Below, one piece after another: positions 27,684 to 35,659 of a stretch of DNA of 64,000 nt; position 1 is the stretch's first letter, and every line of letters starts with the position of its first letter. A program made the position numbers and the translations under genes. The notes beneath the pieces were generated by a model. The model saw only the letters and a program-made list of their open reading frames with translations. It made no database searches and was not told the origin of the DNA. This DNA comes from Catalinimonas alkaloidigena (GTDB lineage: Bacteria > Bacteroidota > Bacteroidia > Cytophagales > Cyclobacteriaceae). The DNA lies in assembly GCF_029504655.1 (NCBI RefSeq), contig NZ_JAQFIL010000001.1:6577001-6641000 (forward strand). Reading direction: 5' to 3'.

Positions 27684-29321
27684 ATGTCAACAGGATTTTA
27701 TAAAGTTCCTACCCCTACTAATGAGCCGGTATATGACTATGCCCCCGGCACTCCTGAAAGAGAAGCGCTACAGGCTACCCTCAAGGCCATAAAAGAGCAG
27801 CCGGTAGAGGTCCCACTATACATCGGCAGCGAACAGATCACTACCGGCAACAAAAAGAGACTTAGCTCTCCTCACAACCACCAGTTTACCCTTGGCCATT
27901 ACCATGAAGGTGATGCCTCTCACGTGCAACAGGCCATTGACTCTGCCCTGAATGTGAAAGAAAGCTGGGAAAACATGCCCTGGGAGCATCGTGCCAGCAT
28001 CTTTCTTAAAGCAGCGGAACTGATCTCCGGCCCTTACCGCTACCAGATGAATGCCGCCACCATGCTGGGACAGTCCAAAACCGCGCATCAGTCAGAGATT
28101 GATGCCGTATGTGAGTTGATAGACTTCCTCCGTTTTAATGTGCATTATATGACGGAAGTGTATGAGCAGCAGCCTCCTATCTCTTCCAAAGGACTATGGA
28201 ACCGCCTGGAACATCGTCCGCTGGAAGGTTTTATCCTGGCGATTACGCCTTTTAACTTTACAGCCATCTCAGGTAATCTGCCTACCGCTCCTGCTATGAT
28301 GGGGAATGTAGTGCTCTGGAAGCCTGCCGAAACGCAGGTCTATGCCGCTAACCTTCTCATGAAAATCTTCAGAGAAGCCGGCCTGCCTGATGGTGTCATC
28401 AACCTGATCAATATAGATGGTCCGGTAGTCGGAGATGTGGTATTTAAGCATAAAGACTTTGCCGGACTGCATTTTACCGGCAGCACCAAAGTATTCAAGC
28501 AGCTCTGGAAGACCATTGGTAACAATATTGACCTCTACCGCTCATACCCGCGCATTGTAGGAGAAACGGGGGGAAAAGATTTCATCATAGCTCATAAGAC
28601 TGCCGATGCCAAAGCACTGGCTACCGCCATCACCCGCGGTGCTTTTGAGTTTCAGGGACAGAAGTGCTCTGCCGCATCTCGTGTCTATATCCCTAATAAC
28701 CTGTGGGAGGAAGTAAAAGGCTATATACTGGAAGACCACAAAAACCTGAAGATGGGTGATGTGGAAGACTTCAGCAACTTTATGGGAGCAGTGATCAGCG
28801 AGACTGCCTTTGACAAAATCGCAGGTTACATTGATCACGCCCGCAAGGATGAGATGGCGGAGATCATCGCCGGAGGTGAATATGATAAGTCCAAAGGCTA
28901 TTTCGTACAGCCTACCATCATACAGGCGCATGATCCTAAGTTCAAAACCATGGAAGAGGAGATCTTCGGCCCGGTAGTCACTATTTACGTATATCAGGCG
29001 GAACGCTTTGAAGAGACACTGGAACTGCTGGACCAGACTTCTCCTTACGCGCTGACAGGAGCGGTTTTCTCTCAGGACAGAATGGCGGTAGAGCTGGCAA
29101 TACGCAAACTACGCCAGGCTGCGGGTAACTTCTATATCAACGATAAGCCTACCGGAGCGGTGGTCGGACAGCAACCTTTCGGAGGAGCCAGAGGTTCGGG
29201 TACCAACGATAAAGCAGGCGCTATGATCAACCTGCTGCGCTGGGTATCCCCTCGTACGATCAAAGAGAACTTCGTACCGCCTAAAGACTTCCGCTACCCT
29301 TATATGGGTAAAGACAAGTAA
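27684..29321 (+). CDS. pruA: L-glutamate gamma-semialdehyde (P5C) dehydrogenase
   Basis: 545 residues from ATG MSTGFYKVPTPTNEPVYDYA, the standard start and length of this family; an open frame extends 32 codons upstream but is not conserved-looking. Aldehyde dehydrogenase motifs: AITPFNFTAISGNLP, FTGSTKVF, catalytic Glu in ETGGKDF, nucleophile Cys in FQGQKCSAASR, and EEIFGPVVTIYVY. It oxidises glutamate semialdehyde to glutamate in proline catabolism. No proline dehydrogenase gene is adjacent. A strong terminator follows. Confidence 0.95.
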   Translation: MSTGFYKVPTPTNEPVYDYAPGTPEREALQATLKAIKEQPVEVPLYIGSEQITTGNKKRLSSPHNHQFTLGHYHEGDASHVQQAIDSALNVKESWENMPWEHRASIFLKAAELISGPYRYQMNAATMLGQSKTAHQSEIDAVCELIDFLRFNVHYMTEVYEQQPPISSKGLWNRLEHRPLEGFILAITPFNFTAISGNLPTAPAMMGNVVLWKPAETQVYAANLLMKIFREAGLPDGVINLINIDGPVVGDVVFKHKDFAGLHFTGSTKVFKQLWKTIGNNIDLYRSYPRIVGETGGKDFIIAHKTADAKALATAITRGAFEFQGQKCSAASRVYIPNNLWEEVKGYILEDHKNLKMGDVEDFSNFMGAVISETAFDKIAGYIDHARKDEMAEIIAGGEYDKSKGYFVQPTIIQAHDPKFKTMEEEIFGPVVTIYVYQAERFEETLELLDQTSPYALTGAVFSQDRMAVELAIRKLRQAAGNFYINDKPTGAVVGQQPFGGARGSGTNDKAGAMINLLRWVSPRTIKENFVPPKDFRYPYMGKDK

Positions 29322-29340
29322 TTACAGCGTGCTTTTACAG

Positions 29341-29378
29341 AGGTCTGGCAGGTTTGGAATCCTGCCAGACCTTTTTTT
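29341..29378 (+). terminator. Terminator of pruA
   Basis: AGGTCTGGCAGG (29341-29352) and CCTGCCAGACCT (29361-29372) are perfect complements followed by a T-run to 29378. Confidence 0.93.
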
Positions 29379-29383
29379 AGCTC

Positions 29384-29419
29384 AAAAAAATCCTGAGCAC
29401 CTACATGATGCTCAGGATT
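29384..29419 (-). terminator. Terminator of the trypsin-like protease gene
   Basis: AATCCTGAGCA (29389-29399) and TGCTCAGGATT (29409-29419) form an 11-bp stem. In the minus direction it ends in a U-run (plus A-run 29384-29390). It lies 30 bp after the protease stop. Confidence 0.9.
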
Positions 29420-29448
29420 AACACTACTAACTACCGATTATGAATTTG

Positions 29449-30852
29449 TTAAGAATAGTTATCCCTGGAATAGGTGATGAGCACAGATAAAGCCTCGCCC
29501 CCGCCTGCTTCATTGTCTCCACTGGTACTAAAGCCGGGACTGCTGGACTCTGCACTTACTACACCTACCACTCTTGGCCAGGGTTCATCTCCCCACCAGC
29601 CCCAGACCGGGCCACCGGAGTTGCCGGGAGTGATGTCAATGAAGGTTCCCATCACCAAACCTTCTTTGCCACTGGTAGAGAAGGAAGCGGTATTCCAGAT
29701 GGAGCCGCCACCGGAGAAAGTAGGGCGCTGCGTACCGGTCAGGCTGGCTGGGTAACCGATCACCTGCCAGTAGTTACCGTTGTTCCAGGAAGATGAATAT
29801 TTGCGATAACCGGTATAGCCGGTCAGGTCGCCCATATTACGGTCCAGAACTACTACTACATAGTCAAAAGCAGTTTCAAAGTCGGACAAGCCGCCAAGGG
29901 CTTTGTTCCAGTACACCACTCTGGTCCCCCAGGCAATGCCAAAAGGTGCAGAACCATTGTAGTAAGAAGGGGTAAATTTGATCCAGCCTACCGAATCGTC
30001 CTGCCAGTCTATGCAGTGTGAAGCGGTGAGCATCAGGTTTCTGCCGATCATCGTACCCGAGCACACGCCTGCCGGGGTTTCTACCCTGCCGGTAGTACAC
30101 CAGGGAAAAGAGGTGTCATTAAACTCATAGCGCGTATCCGGAGGAAAAACATTGACGGGACGGTCTTCGCCATCTTTAGTATCAAAGCCAATCCGTCGGA
30201 TTTCCTGCGGGGCAAATTTAATCCCCAGGTGTCCGGGGATAAAACCCTGGATTTCATCCTGTACATTGTCACCGAGCTTGTCTTTATTTAAGCCATCAAA
30301 AGCGATGGAAGGGGGCTGCACACTTTGCAGGTCAAAGTTTTTGGTAATGACAATATTGCCATTCTCCAACCGCTCAATATCTGCCTGGTTTTGCCCATTT
30401 TGCCAGATGCGATCAAGCTCAATTTTGACACCACCGGGCAAGCCTGTTTTAGCCTCTATGGCTTTGCGTTGGGTCACATCTTCATTCAAAGCAGGAAAGC
30501 CTTCCGGACTTACCGGAGCCAGCGCCCCTAACTTTTCTCGGGGAATCACGAATTCAATTTGTGTATATCCATCATCCCCCTTTTTAGCTTTTAAGGCTTC
30601 CAGTGTGTATTTGCCAATGAGACTTCTGGGTCCCGACAAAAGGTTAAGATAAACTTCCGGTGCATCTCCCTCAAATATCTCTTTGAAATCCTTGTCCTCA
30701 TATTGCATAGCAAATTTGCCCTCTTTGTCTGTAATGCTACTGCCCAAAAGATCGTCATAAATCAGATCTTTGTCATAAGCCCGCACATAGATGCCCACTA
30801 CTGGTAAGCCGGATTCTTTCTCGCTTACCTTTCCTGAAATTAAATACTGCAT
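29449..30852 (-). CDS. Trypsin-like serine protease with N-terminal transthyretin-like domain
   Basis: 467 residues. Residues 1-80 form a transthyretin/CarboxypepD-regulatory-like domain (LISGKVSEKESGLPVVGIYV, then TDKEGKFAMQYEDKDFKEIF). A linker precedes a V8/trypsin-type protease from about 235, with catalytic H279 (LTASHC), D330 (AFDYVVVVLD) and S412 (TPGNSGGPV) in order. No signal peptide is present, and the frame upstream of the ATG closes within eight codons. An enzyme of this type normally works outside the cytoplasm, so export by a non-Sec route is possible (inference). The upstream gene encodes a protein sharing the first domain type. Confidence 0.85.
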   Translation of the reverse strand: MQYLISGKVSEKESGLPVVGIYVRAYDKDLIYDDLLGSSITDKEGKFAMQYEDKDFKEIFEGDAPEVYLNLLSGPRSLIGKYTLEALKAKKGDDGYTQIEFVIPREKLGALAPVSPEGFPALNEDVTQRKAIEAKTGLPGGVKIELDRIWQNGQNQADIERLENGNIVITKNFDLQSVQPPSIAFDGLNKDKLGDNVQDEIQGFIPGHLGIKFAPQEIRRIGFDTKDGEDRPVNVFPPDTRYEFNDTSFPWCTTGRVETPAGVCSGTMIGRNLMLTASHCIDWQDDSVGWIKFTPSYYNGSAPFGIAWGTRVVYWNKALGGLSDFETAFDYVVVVLDRNMGDLTGYTGYRKYSSSWNNGNYWQVIGYPASLTGTQRPTFSGGGSIWNTASFSTSGKEGLVMGTFIDITPGNSGGPVWGWWGDEPWPRVVGVVSAESSSPGFSTSGDNEAGGGEALSVLITYSRDNYS

Positions 30853-30957
30853 AATGATACACTGTTTAGGTTAAAAATGAATAATATGTAGAGGCAGGTA
30901 AGCGCTAAGTAGCTGAATTATACACTCCTGGAGCGCGTTTATAATGCACTCTTTAAT

Positions 30958-32814
30958 TTAACGGCAGAACAGCACCCTGTCCCAGATGTTGTCATGCTGG
31001 GTTTCACCATTGGTAAGGTTCAGCTCCGCACTCAGGCGTATTTCGTAGGCACAGTTTTCCAGGTCACCAAAGCTGCCTAGGTAATGAGAAGTGCCGTGGG
31101 CCTCCTCTCCTGGCGTAGTAAATACGATAGGATCAAAGTTATTGGTAGCCCCTGGTCCACTGAAAGCCAGGCTCACATTGCCCAGATTAGGATTGGTTGC
31201 TGTATACTTCACCGTAATGGAGTCAGTGATATTACTACAACCGCCTCCGCTCACCAGCTCATCCAAATCCAAAGAGGCTATTCCCAATTCGCTCTGGGTG
31301 AGGCCGGGGGCCCATGAGCCGCCGTGAGGCACGTTCTGGTAAATGGTATTGAAGGTAGCAAGGGGTCGGGAAGTACCGGCCACCGCTTCGCTGGCGGCAT
31401 TGCCTGCCTGCCGCTTGATCATGCGGATACTGAAGTAGCGGTTCTTTTGCAGGGGCGCTACCGTGGTGCTACTGTCTCCCGGCGTCAGCGTACTCATATT
31501 CACATTGCCCGAAGCCAGCTTACCGGAAATCAGGTTGATCAGGCGGCCAGTAAGGAACTGGGCGGTCTGGGGTACTACAATCCAGTTGCCATTAAAAGCC
31601 ACATCTATCTGCCCTGCCTGTGCGTTAATGGCATAGATATCGGGATCATAATGAGGCGGTGGTGGTGAGGTCACAAACTTGGGCGTAAAGCCGATGATGG
31701 TGCCATTGGCAATATCGGTTTTAAGTACATCTTTCCAGGCAGCAGGGTTGGCAGGTATAGGATCAGTGGGGCTGGCCAGTTCGGTATACTGAAACTTATA
31801 CTCCATCGGCTGACCGTTGAGCGTTTTCTCCAGTGTACCCAGCAGTCCCAGGGTGCTGAAGAAAGCCTGCTCATTCCAACTGGCAGCAGCTTTGTTGGCG
31901 GTACGTCCATCTGCCGGATTGATATTCAGTACGATATGGTATCTCCTCGCGTCGCCAATATGGAAGAATGATGAGACAGGCTCCCGCTGCCCTCCTTCTA
32001 TACACAGGCGTACACACAGGCAGTTATCCACGTTCTCCCGGCCAGGCTTGCGGGCTACGGAAGGATCTTCTTCGTGGAAGATGGAGCCGCCCAGGGCAAA
32101 CTTAAAGTAAATGTCCGGCCCGTTGCCCAGCGGAAAGATGGGCGTCTCTATATTAATAAAAGGAGATAAGAAAGTCTTTTTGAAATCTTTGGAGCGGTAG
32201 AAGATGCAGAACTTGCCCGAGGCATCGGTGATGGCGCTGCCTAAAGTATCATCGCTGATCACATCATCGTCCATGGCGATCACCTCCACTCCTGCCTGTG
32301 GCTGCCCGGATTCACAATCCAGCAGTGTACCGCAGATCACCCAGATATCCAGGCGGCGCAATAGGGCACACCACCATTTGCGGGAGAGGGTATAGTTCCA
32401 CTGGCCCAGCAGGCCTTCATTGGTTTCTTTCCAGCGGGCTTGTATCACATCCAGAGTAGCCTGAAAGGCTTTGTAGTTGCGGGGCTTGTCGGTATCCTCC
32501 TGTCCGTAGTCGGGGATTTCGGGATAGTAGACATCCACTTCTACCGCTTCGCCTTTGTACTTTTTTTTGTCACCGTCAATCTCAAAGCTATAGTTGCCCT
32601 GCGCATCGGTAGTAGTCTCGGCCAGCAGTCGTTTCTGCTTGGCTTTGATGTCTTTCTCTTCCAGAAACTGAAAAACCTCTTTGGCCTGGGCGGCAACCAG
32701 GCGGGTAGCGTCTTTGGCCTCAAAACGATACAGTCTTACAACGCTGCGGCTGAGGGGCAGCTTTCGGTCGTCGCATATTGTGGCATAGATGCGACCTCTC
32801 AATACATACTTCAT
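30958..32814 (-). CDS. Protein with two transthyretin-like domains, partner of the protease
   Basis: 618 residues, no signal peptide. An N-terminal domain (1-110, YVLRGRIYATICDDRKLPLS to TTDAQGNYSFEIDGD) is followed by a second near 160-230 (ICGTLLDCESGQPQAGVEVI, then LGSAITDASGKFCIFYRSKD). The second closely resembles the protease's N-terminal domain: both have LGSxITDxxGKF and KDFKxxF. The C-terminal 350 residues are beta-rich and unrecognised, with a Cys-poor region and a TTPGEEAHGTSHYLGSFGD block. It lies 105 bp upstream of the protease gene on the same strand, suggesting a shared transcript and function. No enzymatic motif was identified. Confidence 0.65.
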   Translation of the reverse strand: MKYVLRGRIYATICDDRKLPLSRSVVRLYRFEAKDATRLVAAQAKEVFQFLEEKDIKAKQKRLLAETTTDAQGNYSFEIDGDKKKYKGEAVEVDVYYPEIPDYGQEDTDKPRNYKAFQATLDVIQARWKETNEGLLGQWNYTLSRKWWCALLRRLDIWVICGTLLDCESGQPQAGVEVIAMDDDVISDDTLGSAITDASGKFCIFYRSKDFKKTFLSPFINIETPIFPLGNGPDIYFKFALGGSIFHEEDPSVARKPGRENVDNCLCVRLCIEGGQREPVSSFFHIGDARRYHIVLNINPADGRTANKAAASWNEQAFFSTLGLLGTLEKTLNGQPMEYKFQYTELASPTDPIPANPAAWKDVLKTDIANGTIIGFTPKFVTSPPPPHYDPDIYAINAQAGQIDVAFNGNWIVVPQTAQFLTGRLINLISGKLASGNVNMSTLTPGDSSTTVAPLQKNRYFSIRMIKRQAGNAASEAVAGTSRPLATFNTIYQNVPHGGSWAPGLTQSELGIASLDLDELVSGGGCSNITDSITVKYTATNPNLGNVSLAFSGPGATNNFDPIVFTTPGEEAHGTSHYLGSFGDLENCAYEIRLSAELNLTNGETQHDNIWDRVLFCR

Positions 32815-32991
32815 GGTCGTTAGGGTTAATCTCCGAAGCCATCCCGGCCTTTTGCCAGGACAGCCTTCCGGAGTTTGGGTTAATGATGTTGTGCGTATTA
32901 GTATGAGAGGAAGGAAGAATGTAACCTCAAGAGAGAACTAATCGCTCGCATTCGTTTGTAGGGGGGAGAAATTATAAACGGAAGGTGAGGA

Positions 32992-33563
32992 TTACAGCCC
33001 TGAGCTAGGATGAAACATACCCTCCTCCCATTGTAGAGGATTATGCTGAATATACTGCCTGATTCTCTCCAATGACCGATCATCACGAATGATATGGTCA
33101 TGAAACCGGGATTGCCAGGAAAATTCATATCCCTGTCTTCTGCATTGGTAGGAAACCTTCCCTTTGTACCACCGCATCATTTTCCCAATGGTATCCACTG
33201 GCATTTCCATAGGGTTATTGAGGATGCCGGATTTTGTAGGAACGTGATTAATCGCGCGGCGAACCGTCACGTTCCTACGGATTTCCGTTTCACCATTAAT
33301 CACCAAAATCATATGAATATGATTTGGCCCGGCATGGAATGCATGACCACCCACGAACCCAAAACCGTATTCTGAAATTGTTCAGGAATCATCAACAGAT
33401 TGTCTTTGGCAATCGTACCTGCCTCTGACAAATGCATGTTACCTTCATATATATGACCAAAATAATGTATCCGATCTTTGGTGCAGATGGTAATAAAATA
33501 TTTCCCCACCTGCGAATAATCGTAGCCCGGAAGGCGGTATTGTTTGTGTTGTTTGTAGGTCAT
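32992..33563 (-). pseudogene. Frameshifted REP-associated tyrosine transposase (RAYT, Y1_Tnp)
   Basis: The first part (33309-33563) starts MTYKQHKQYRLPGYDYSQVG and GKYFITICTKDRIHYFG, the RAYT opening. The second part (32992-33354, another frame) has GPNHIHMILVI with the HUH metal-binding pair and IRQYIQHNPLQW with the catalytic Tyr. Deleting the 14 nt at 33328-33341 would restore VVMPNHIHM exactly, so the gene is broken by a 14-nt insertion. RAYTs mobilise or maintain REP palindromes. Two hairpins of a shared family sit at and inside this gene (33570-33618 and 33236-33278). Confidence 0.85.
33236..33278 (+). repeat. REP-like hairpin A, inside the RAYT gene
   Basis: GTAGGAACGTGA (33236-33247) and TCACGTTCCTAC (33267-33278) are perfect 12-bp arms around the 19-nt loop TTAATCGCGCGGCGAACCG. 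The loop shares AATCGCRCGGC and AACCG with elements B and C. It lies in frame in the RAYT reading frame and encodes a basic stretch (RRNVTVRRAINHV). Confidence 0.8.
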
Positions 33564-33569
33564 GCGCAG

Positions 33570-33618
33570 GAATTTAACGGTTCGCCTGGTCAGCCACGCC
33601 GTGCGATAAATTAAATTC
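33570..33618 (-). repeat. REP-like hairpin B, upstream of the RAYT gene
   Basis: On the minus strand, arms GAATTTAA and TTAAATTC (outer extension possible with one G-U) enclose a loop with ATCGCACGGCGTGGC, GACCAG and GCGAACCG. The core matches A and C, but the stem is unrelated to theirs. It ends 7 nt before the RAYT ATG. Confidence 0.8.
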
Positions 33619-33812
33619 TTACAGAAATCATGCGATAGGCATTAGCCTGGGCTTAGCTGTATCTTCTTTGAGGGTTTATCTTTTTCTTGCTTAGCGGAAT
33701 TAAAGTCTATGACAGTTGCAGACTTTCATTTACCTGTGAGTTTCAGTGGCAATGCGCCAGGTAATTACCCCCGATACGGAACTGAAACCAGAGAGAAGAG
33801 TGTATCAGAAGG

Positions 33813-34274
33813 CTAATGATTCTGTTCTCCTGCTTTGACCAGAAATTTTTGTATAAGAGTATCTGAGAGCCTGAAATTAGTTTGCTTTATTTTTTCTATT
33901 ATAGGCAATACTGTAGGAATCAAACCTTTGTTTTTTGCGGCTAATATTACTCCCAAAGAACCTGTAATTTCAATACCAAGAGCTTTAGCTACTCTTCTTC
34001 CTTTTAGTTCATCAATAATAAGTAGACTATTAGGATACTCTTTTGTTAAAGCTATAGCACTCGCTTCTCCTGGATCAAGTGCATTTTTAAGACTAGCAGG
34101 TAAGCTTGTCTTAAGTGAATATATATCAATCCACTCAGGAATAGGACGATTAAACTCCTTAGCTACAACTTCGGTTATTCCTATCTTGCCATATACTTTT
34201 TCTAACAAATCTAGTTCTCCTAGTTTGTAAAATAGAATCAAGCAACTAGCATCAGAGACTATGATCTTCTGCAT
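33813..34274 (-). CDS. DUF3368 PIN-like toxin
   Basis: 153 residues, starting MQKIIVSDASCLILFYKLGE, where the first acidic PIN residue is the D of SDAS. Further acidic positions are in DPGEASAIAL and LLIIDELKGRR, matching the DUF3368 PIN-domain pattern of a metal-dependent ribonuclease. It overlaps the upstream UPF0175 gene by 23 bp, the normal antitoxin-toxin order. No truncation is evident. RNA cleavage is inferred from the fold. Confidence 0.87.
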   Translation of the reverse strand: MQKIIVSDASCLILFYKLGELDLLEKVYGKIGITEVVAKEFNRPIPEWIDIYSLKTSLPASLKNALDPGEASAIALTKEYPNSLLIIDELKGRRVAKALGIEITGSLGVILAAKNKGLIPTVLPIIEKIKQTNFRLSDTLIQKFLVKAGEQNH

Positions 34275-34494
34275 TCTTTACATCTTCATCCAGATCTTCA
34301 GGATCGTAATTAAATAAAGACACACCATAATCCCCTAAAAGCTCCATAAAGTGCTCTTTGCTATGATTGGTCATATCGGCAGCCTGACCCAAAGTAAGTT
34401 TACCCATTTCATACAGTTTAGCAGCCAAGGCTATTTTGACCTCTTTCTCTTCCATATCCATCGTATCCGGCAAATCTATGATAAGCTGTTTCAT
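34252..34494 (-). CDS. UPF0175 family antitoxin
   Basis: 80 residues. The signature VKIALAAKLYEMGKLTLGQA followed by AADMTNHSKEHFMELLGDYG is the UPF0175 helix-turn-helix-like core. It precedes and overlaps the DUF3368 PIN gene, forming a two-gene toxin-antitoxin operon. As antitoxin it should bind the PIN protein and probably its own promoter; no operator was identified. Confidence 0.87.
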   Translation of the reverse strand: MKQLIIDLPDTMDMEEKEVKIALAAKLYEMGKLTLGQAADMTNHSKEHFMELLGDYGVSLFNYDPEDLDEDVKNAEDHSL

Positions 34495-34596
34495 GTGTTT
34501 AATTTATATCTTTTTTAACGTAATTGAAACGCGGTAGATGTGTATAATATAAATAAGCAAATCAATATCCCTCAATCCATATTAAACAATAATACC

Positions 34597-34896
34597 ATGA
34601 ACAAAGAGGATATCTTACAAAAGTTGAGGGATAGCAAGCCTTTCTTAACCCAACAGTTTGGTATTGAAAGCCTGGGCTTATTTGGTAGTTATGCTACTGA
34701 GCAGGCTACTACCGAAAGTGATATAGACCTTTTTTATATACCCCAGGAAGGTATTAGCGTAGGTTACACCCAAAGGGTTTTACTAGAAGAATACCTGACT
34801 CAATTACTGTAAAACCCTAAAATTGATTTGATCAATTTTAGGTATATGAATCCTATTTTAAAGAGAAGTAGGGAGAAGAGTGTGATTTATGTTTAA
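34597..34896 (+). pseudogene. MNT-type nucleotidyltransferase with an in-frame stop
   Basis: ATG 34597 starts MNKEDILQKLRDSKPFLTQQ and runs to the nucleotidyltransferase motif LGLFGSYATEQATTESDIDL (GS-X10-DxD). A TAA at 34810-34812 stops the frame. Beyond it the same frame reads on for 27 codons (KIDLINFRYMNPILKRSREK to SVIYV), the normal C-terminus of this family, to a TAA at 34894-34896. So it is a nonsense-broken, roughly 99-codon MNT gene. Its usual HEPN partner is absent. A 12-bp palindrome (34816-34842) lies right after the internal stop. Confidence 0.75.
34816..34842. repeat. Perfect 12-bp inverted repeat after the MNT internal stop
   Basis: CCTAAAATTGAT and ATCAATTTTAGG are exact complements around TTG. 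It overlaps the conserved codons KIDLINFR, so it may be accidental, or it may act as a terminator for the shortened gene. Confidence 0.6.
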
Positions 34897-35018
34897 TGCT
34901 TTTCGCTTATTAATATAAATTCTTAACGAGGCAAAAAGCTTCTGCTGCATTCTGACAGTTGCAAACTTAAGCTAGAGGGATATGACAAGAACAAGCACAT
35001 TACCCTTATAATTTTTAT

Positions 35019-35026
35019 TAAATTTG
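35019..35026 (+). promoter_or_regulatory. Possible -7 box of the NACHT locus
   Basis: TAAATTTG fits TAnnTTTG and is 20 bp before the ATG at 35047. No TTTG element is visible at standard spacing. Confidence 0.3.
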
Positions 35027-35046
35027 TGTTATAAAATATTAATAAT

Positions 35047-35517
35047 ATGCTTGAAGACATTGATTTAGGAAGCTTAATTGCTAAAGTTTTAATTAATCAT
35101 GGTCTAAAAAATGTTTTTACGTTATCAGAGAATGAAAAGGAAGATCAGCTATTTGAAAAAGTATTGCTAAATACATCTAAGCAATTAGACAGATATTATA
35201 ATTCTTCCGTTTTTGGTGGAAATGCTTATGATTTTTTAAAAATTCCCGATGTCAAAAATGAATTAAAGCAGATACTATTACCTCTTTCTGATCTAGATAC
35301 TATAATATTAGAAGATCATATTGACTTTACTTCTTTACCTGATGACTTTATTGAAAAACTTAGAGAACTTTTAATTCATGAATTATTAAAAGAACCTTTA
35401 TTCCGTAATAAACTTATACAAGTATTTCAGGCTTACCAACTTGATAACCTACAGCAAGACACTGAAAAGATTGGAATTACTTCATCAGAAGGTTTAAAAA
35501 ATTTTAAAAAAGATTGA
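35047..35517 (+). CDS. N-terminal part of a NACHT-type protein, before a frameshift
   Basis: 156 residues, helical and acidic, unrecognised, beginning MLEDIDLGSLIAKVLINHGL. It ends SSEGLKNFKKD at a TGA just past an AAAAAATTTTAAAAAA tract (35496-35511). A +1 shift in this tract joins it to the downstream frame, which then reads KILKKIEEQITPKTNHPS and on into the NACHT domain without a stop. The piece is therefore probably the N-terminal domain of one large protein. As a free protein it would have no known function. Confidence 0.6.
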   Translation: MLEDIDLGSLIAKVLINHGLKNVFTLSENEKEDQLFEKVLLNTSKQLDRYYNSSVFGGNAYDFLKIPDVKNELKQILLPLSDLDTIILEDHIDFTSLPDDFIEKLRELLIHELLKEPLFRNKLIQVFQAYQLDNLQQDTEKIGITSSEGLKNFKKD

Positions 35518-35659
35518 AGAACAAATAACTCCTAAAACCAATCATCCTTCTAAAAAAAGTTACCCGAAAGTAGAAAACTACATTCACAGAAGTGTAGCTA
35601 GTATAGATGAAATAGAAAAGCCTCCATACGCAAGACAAATACATTCACTTTATGAAGCA

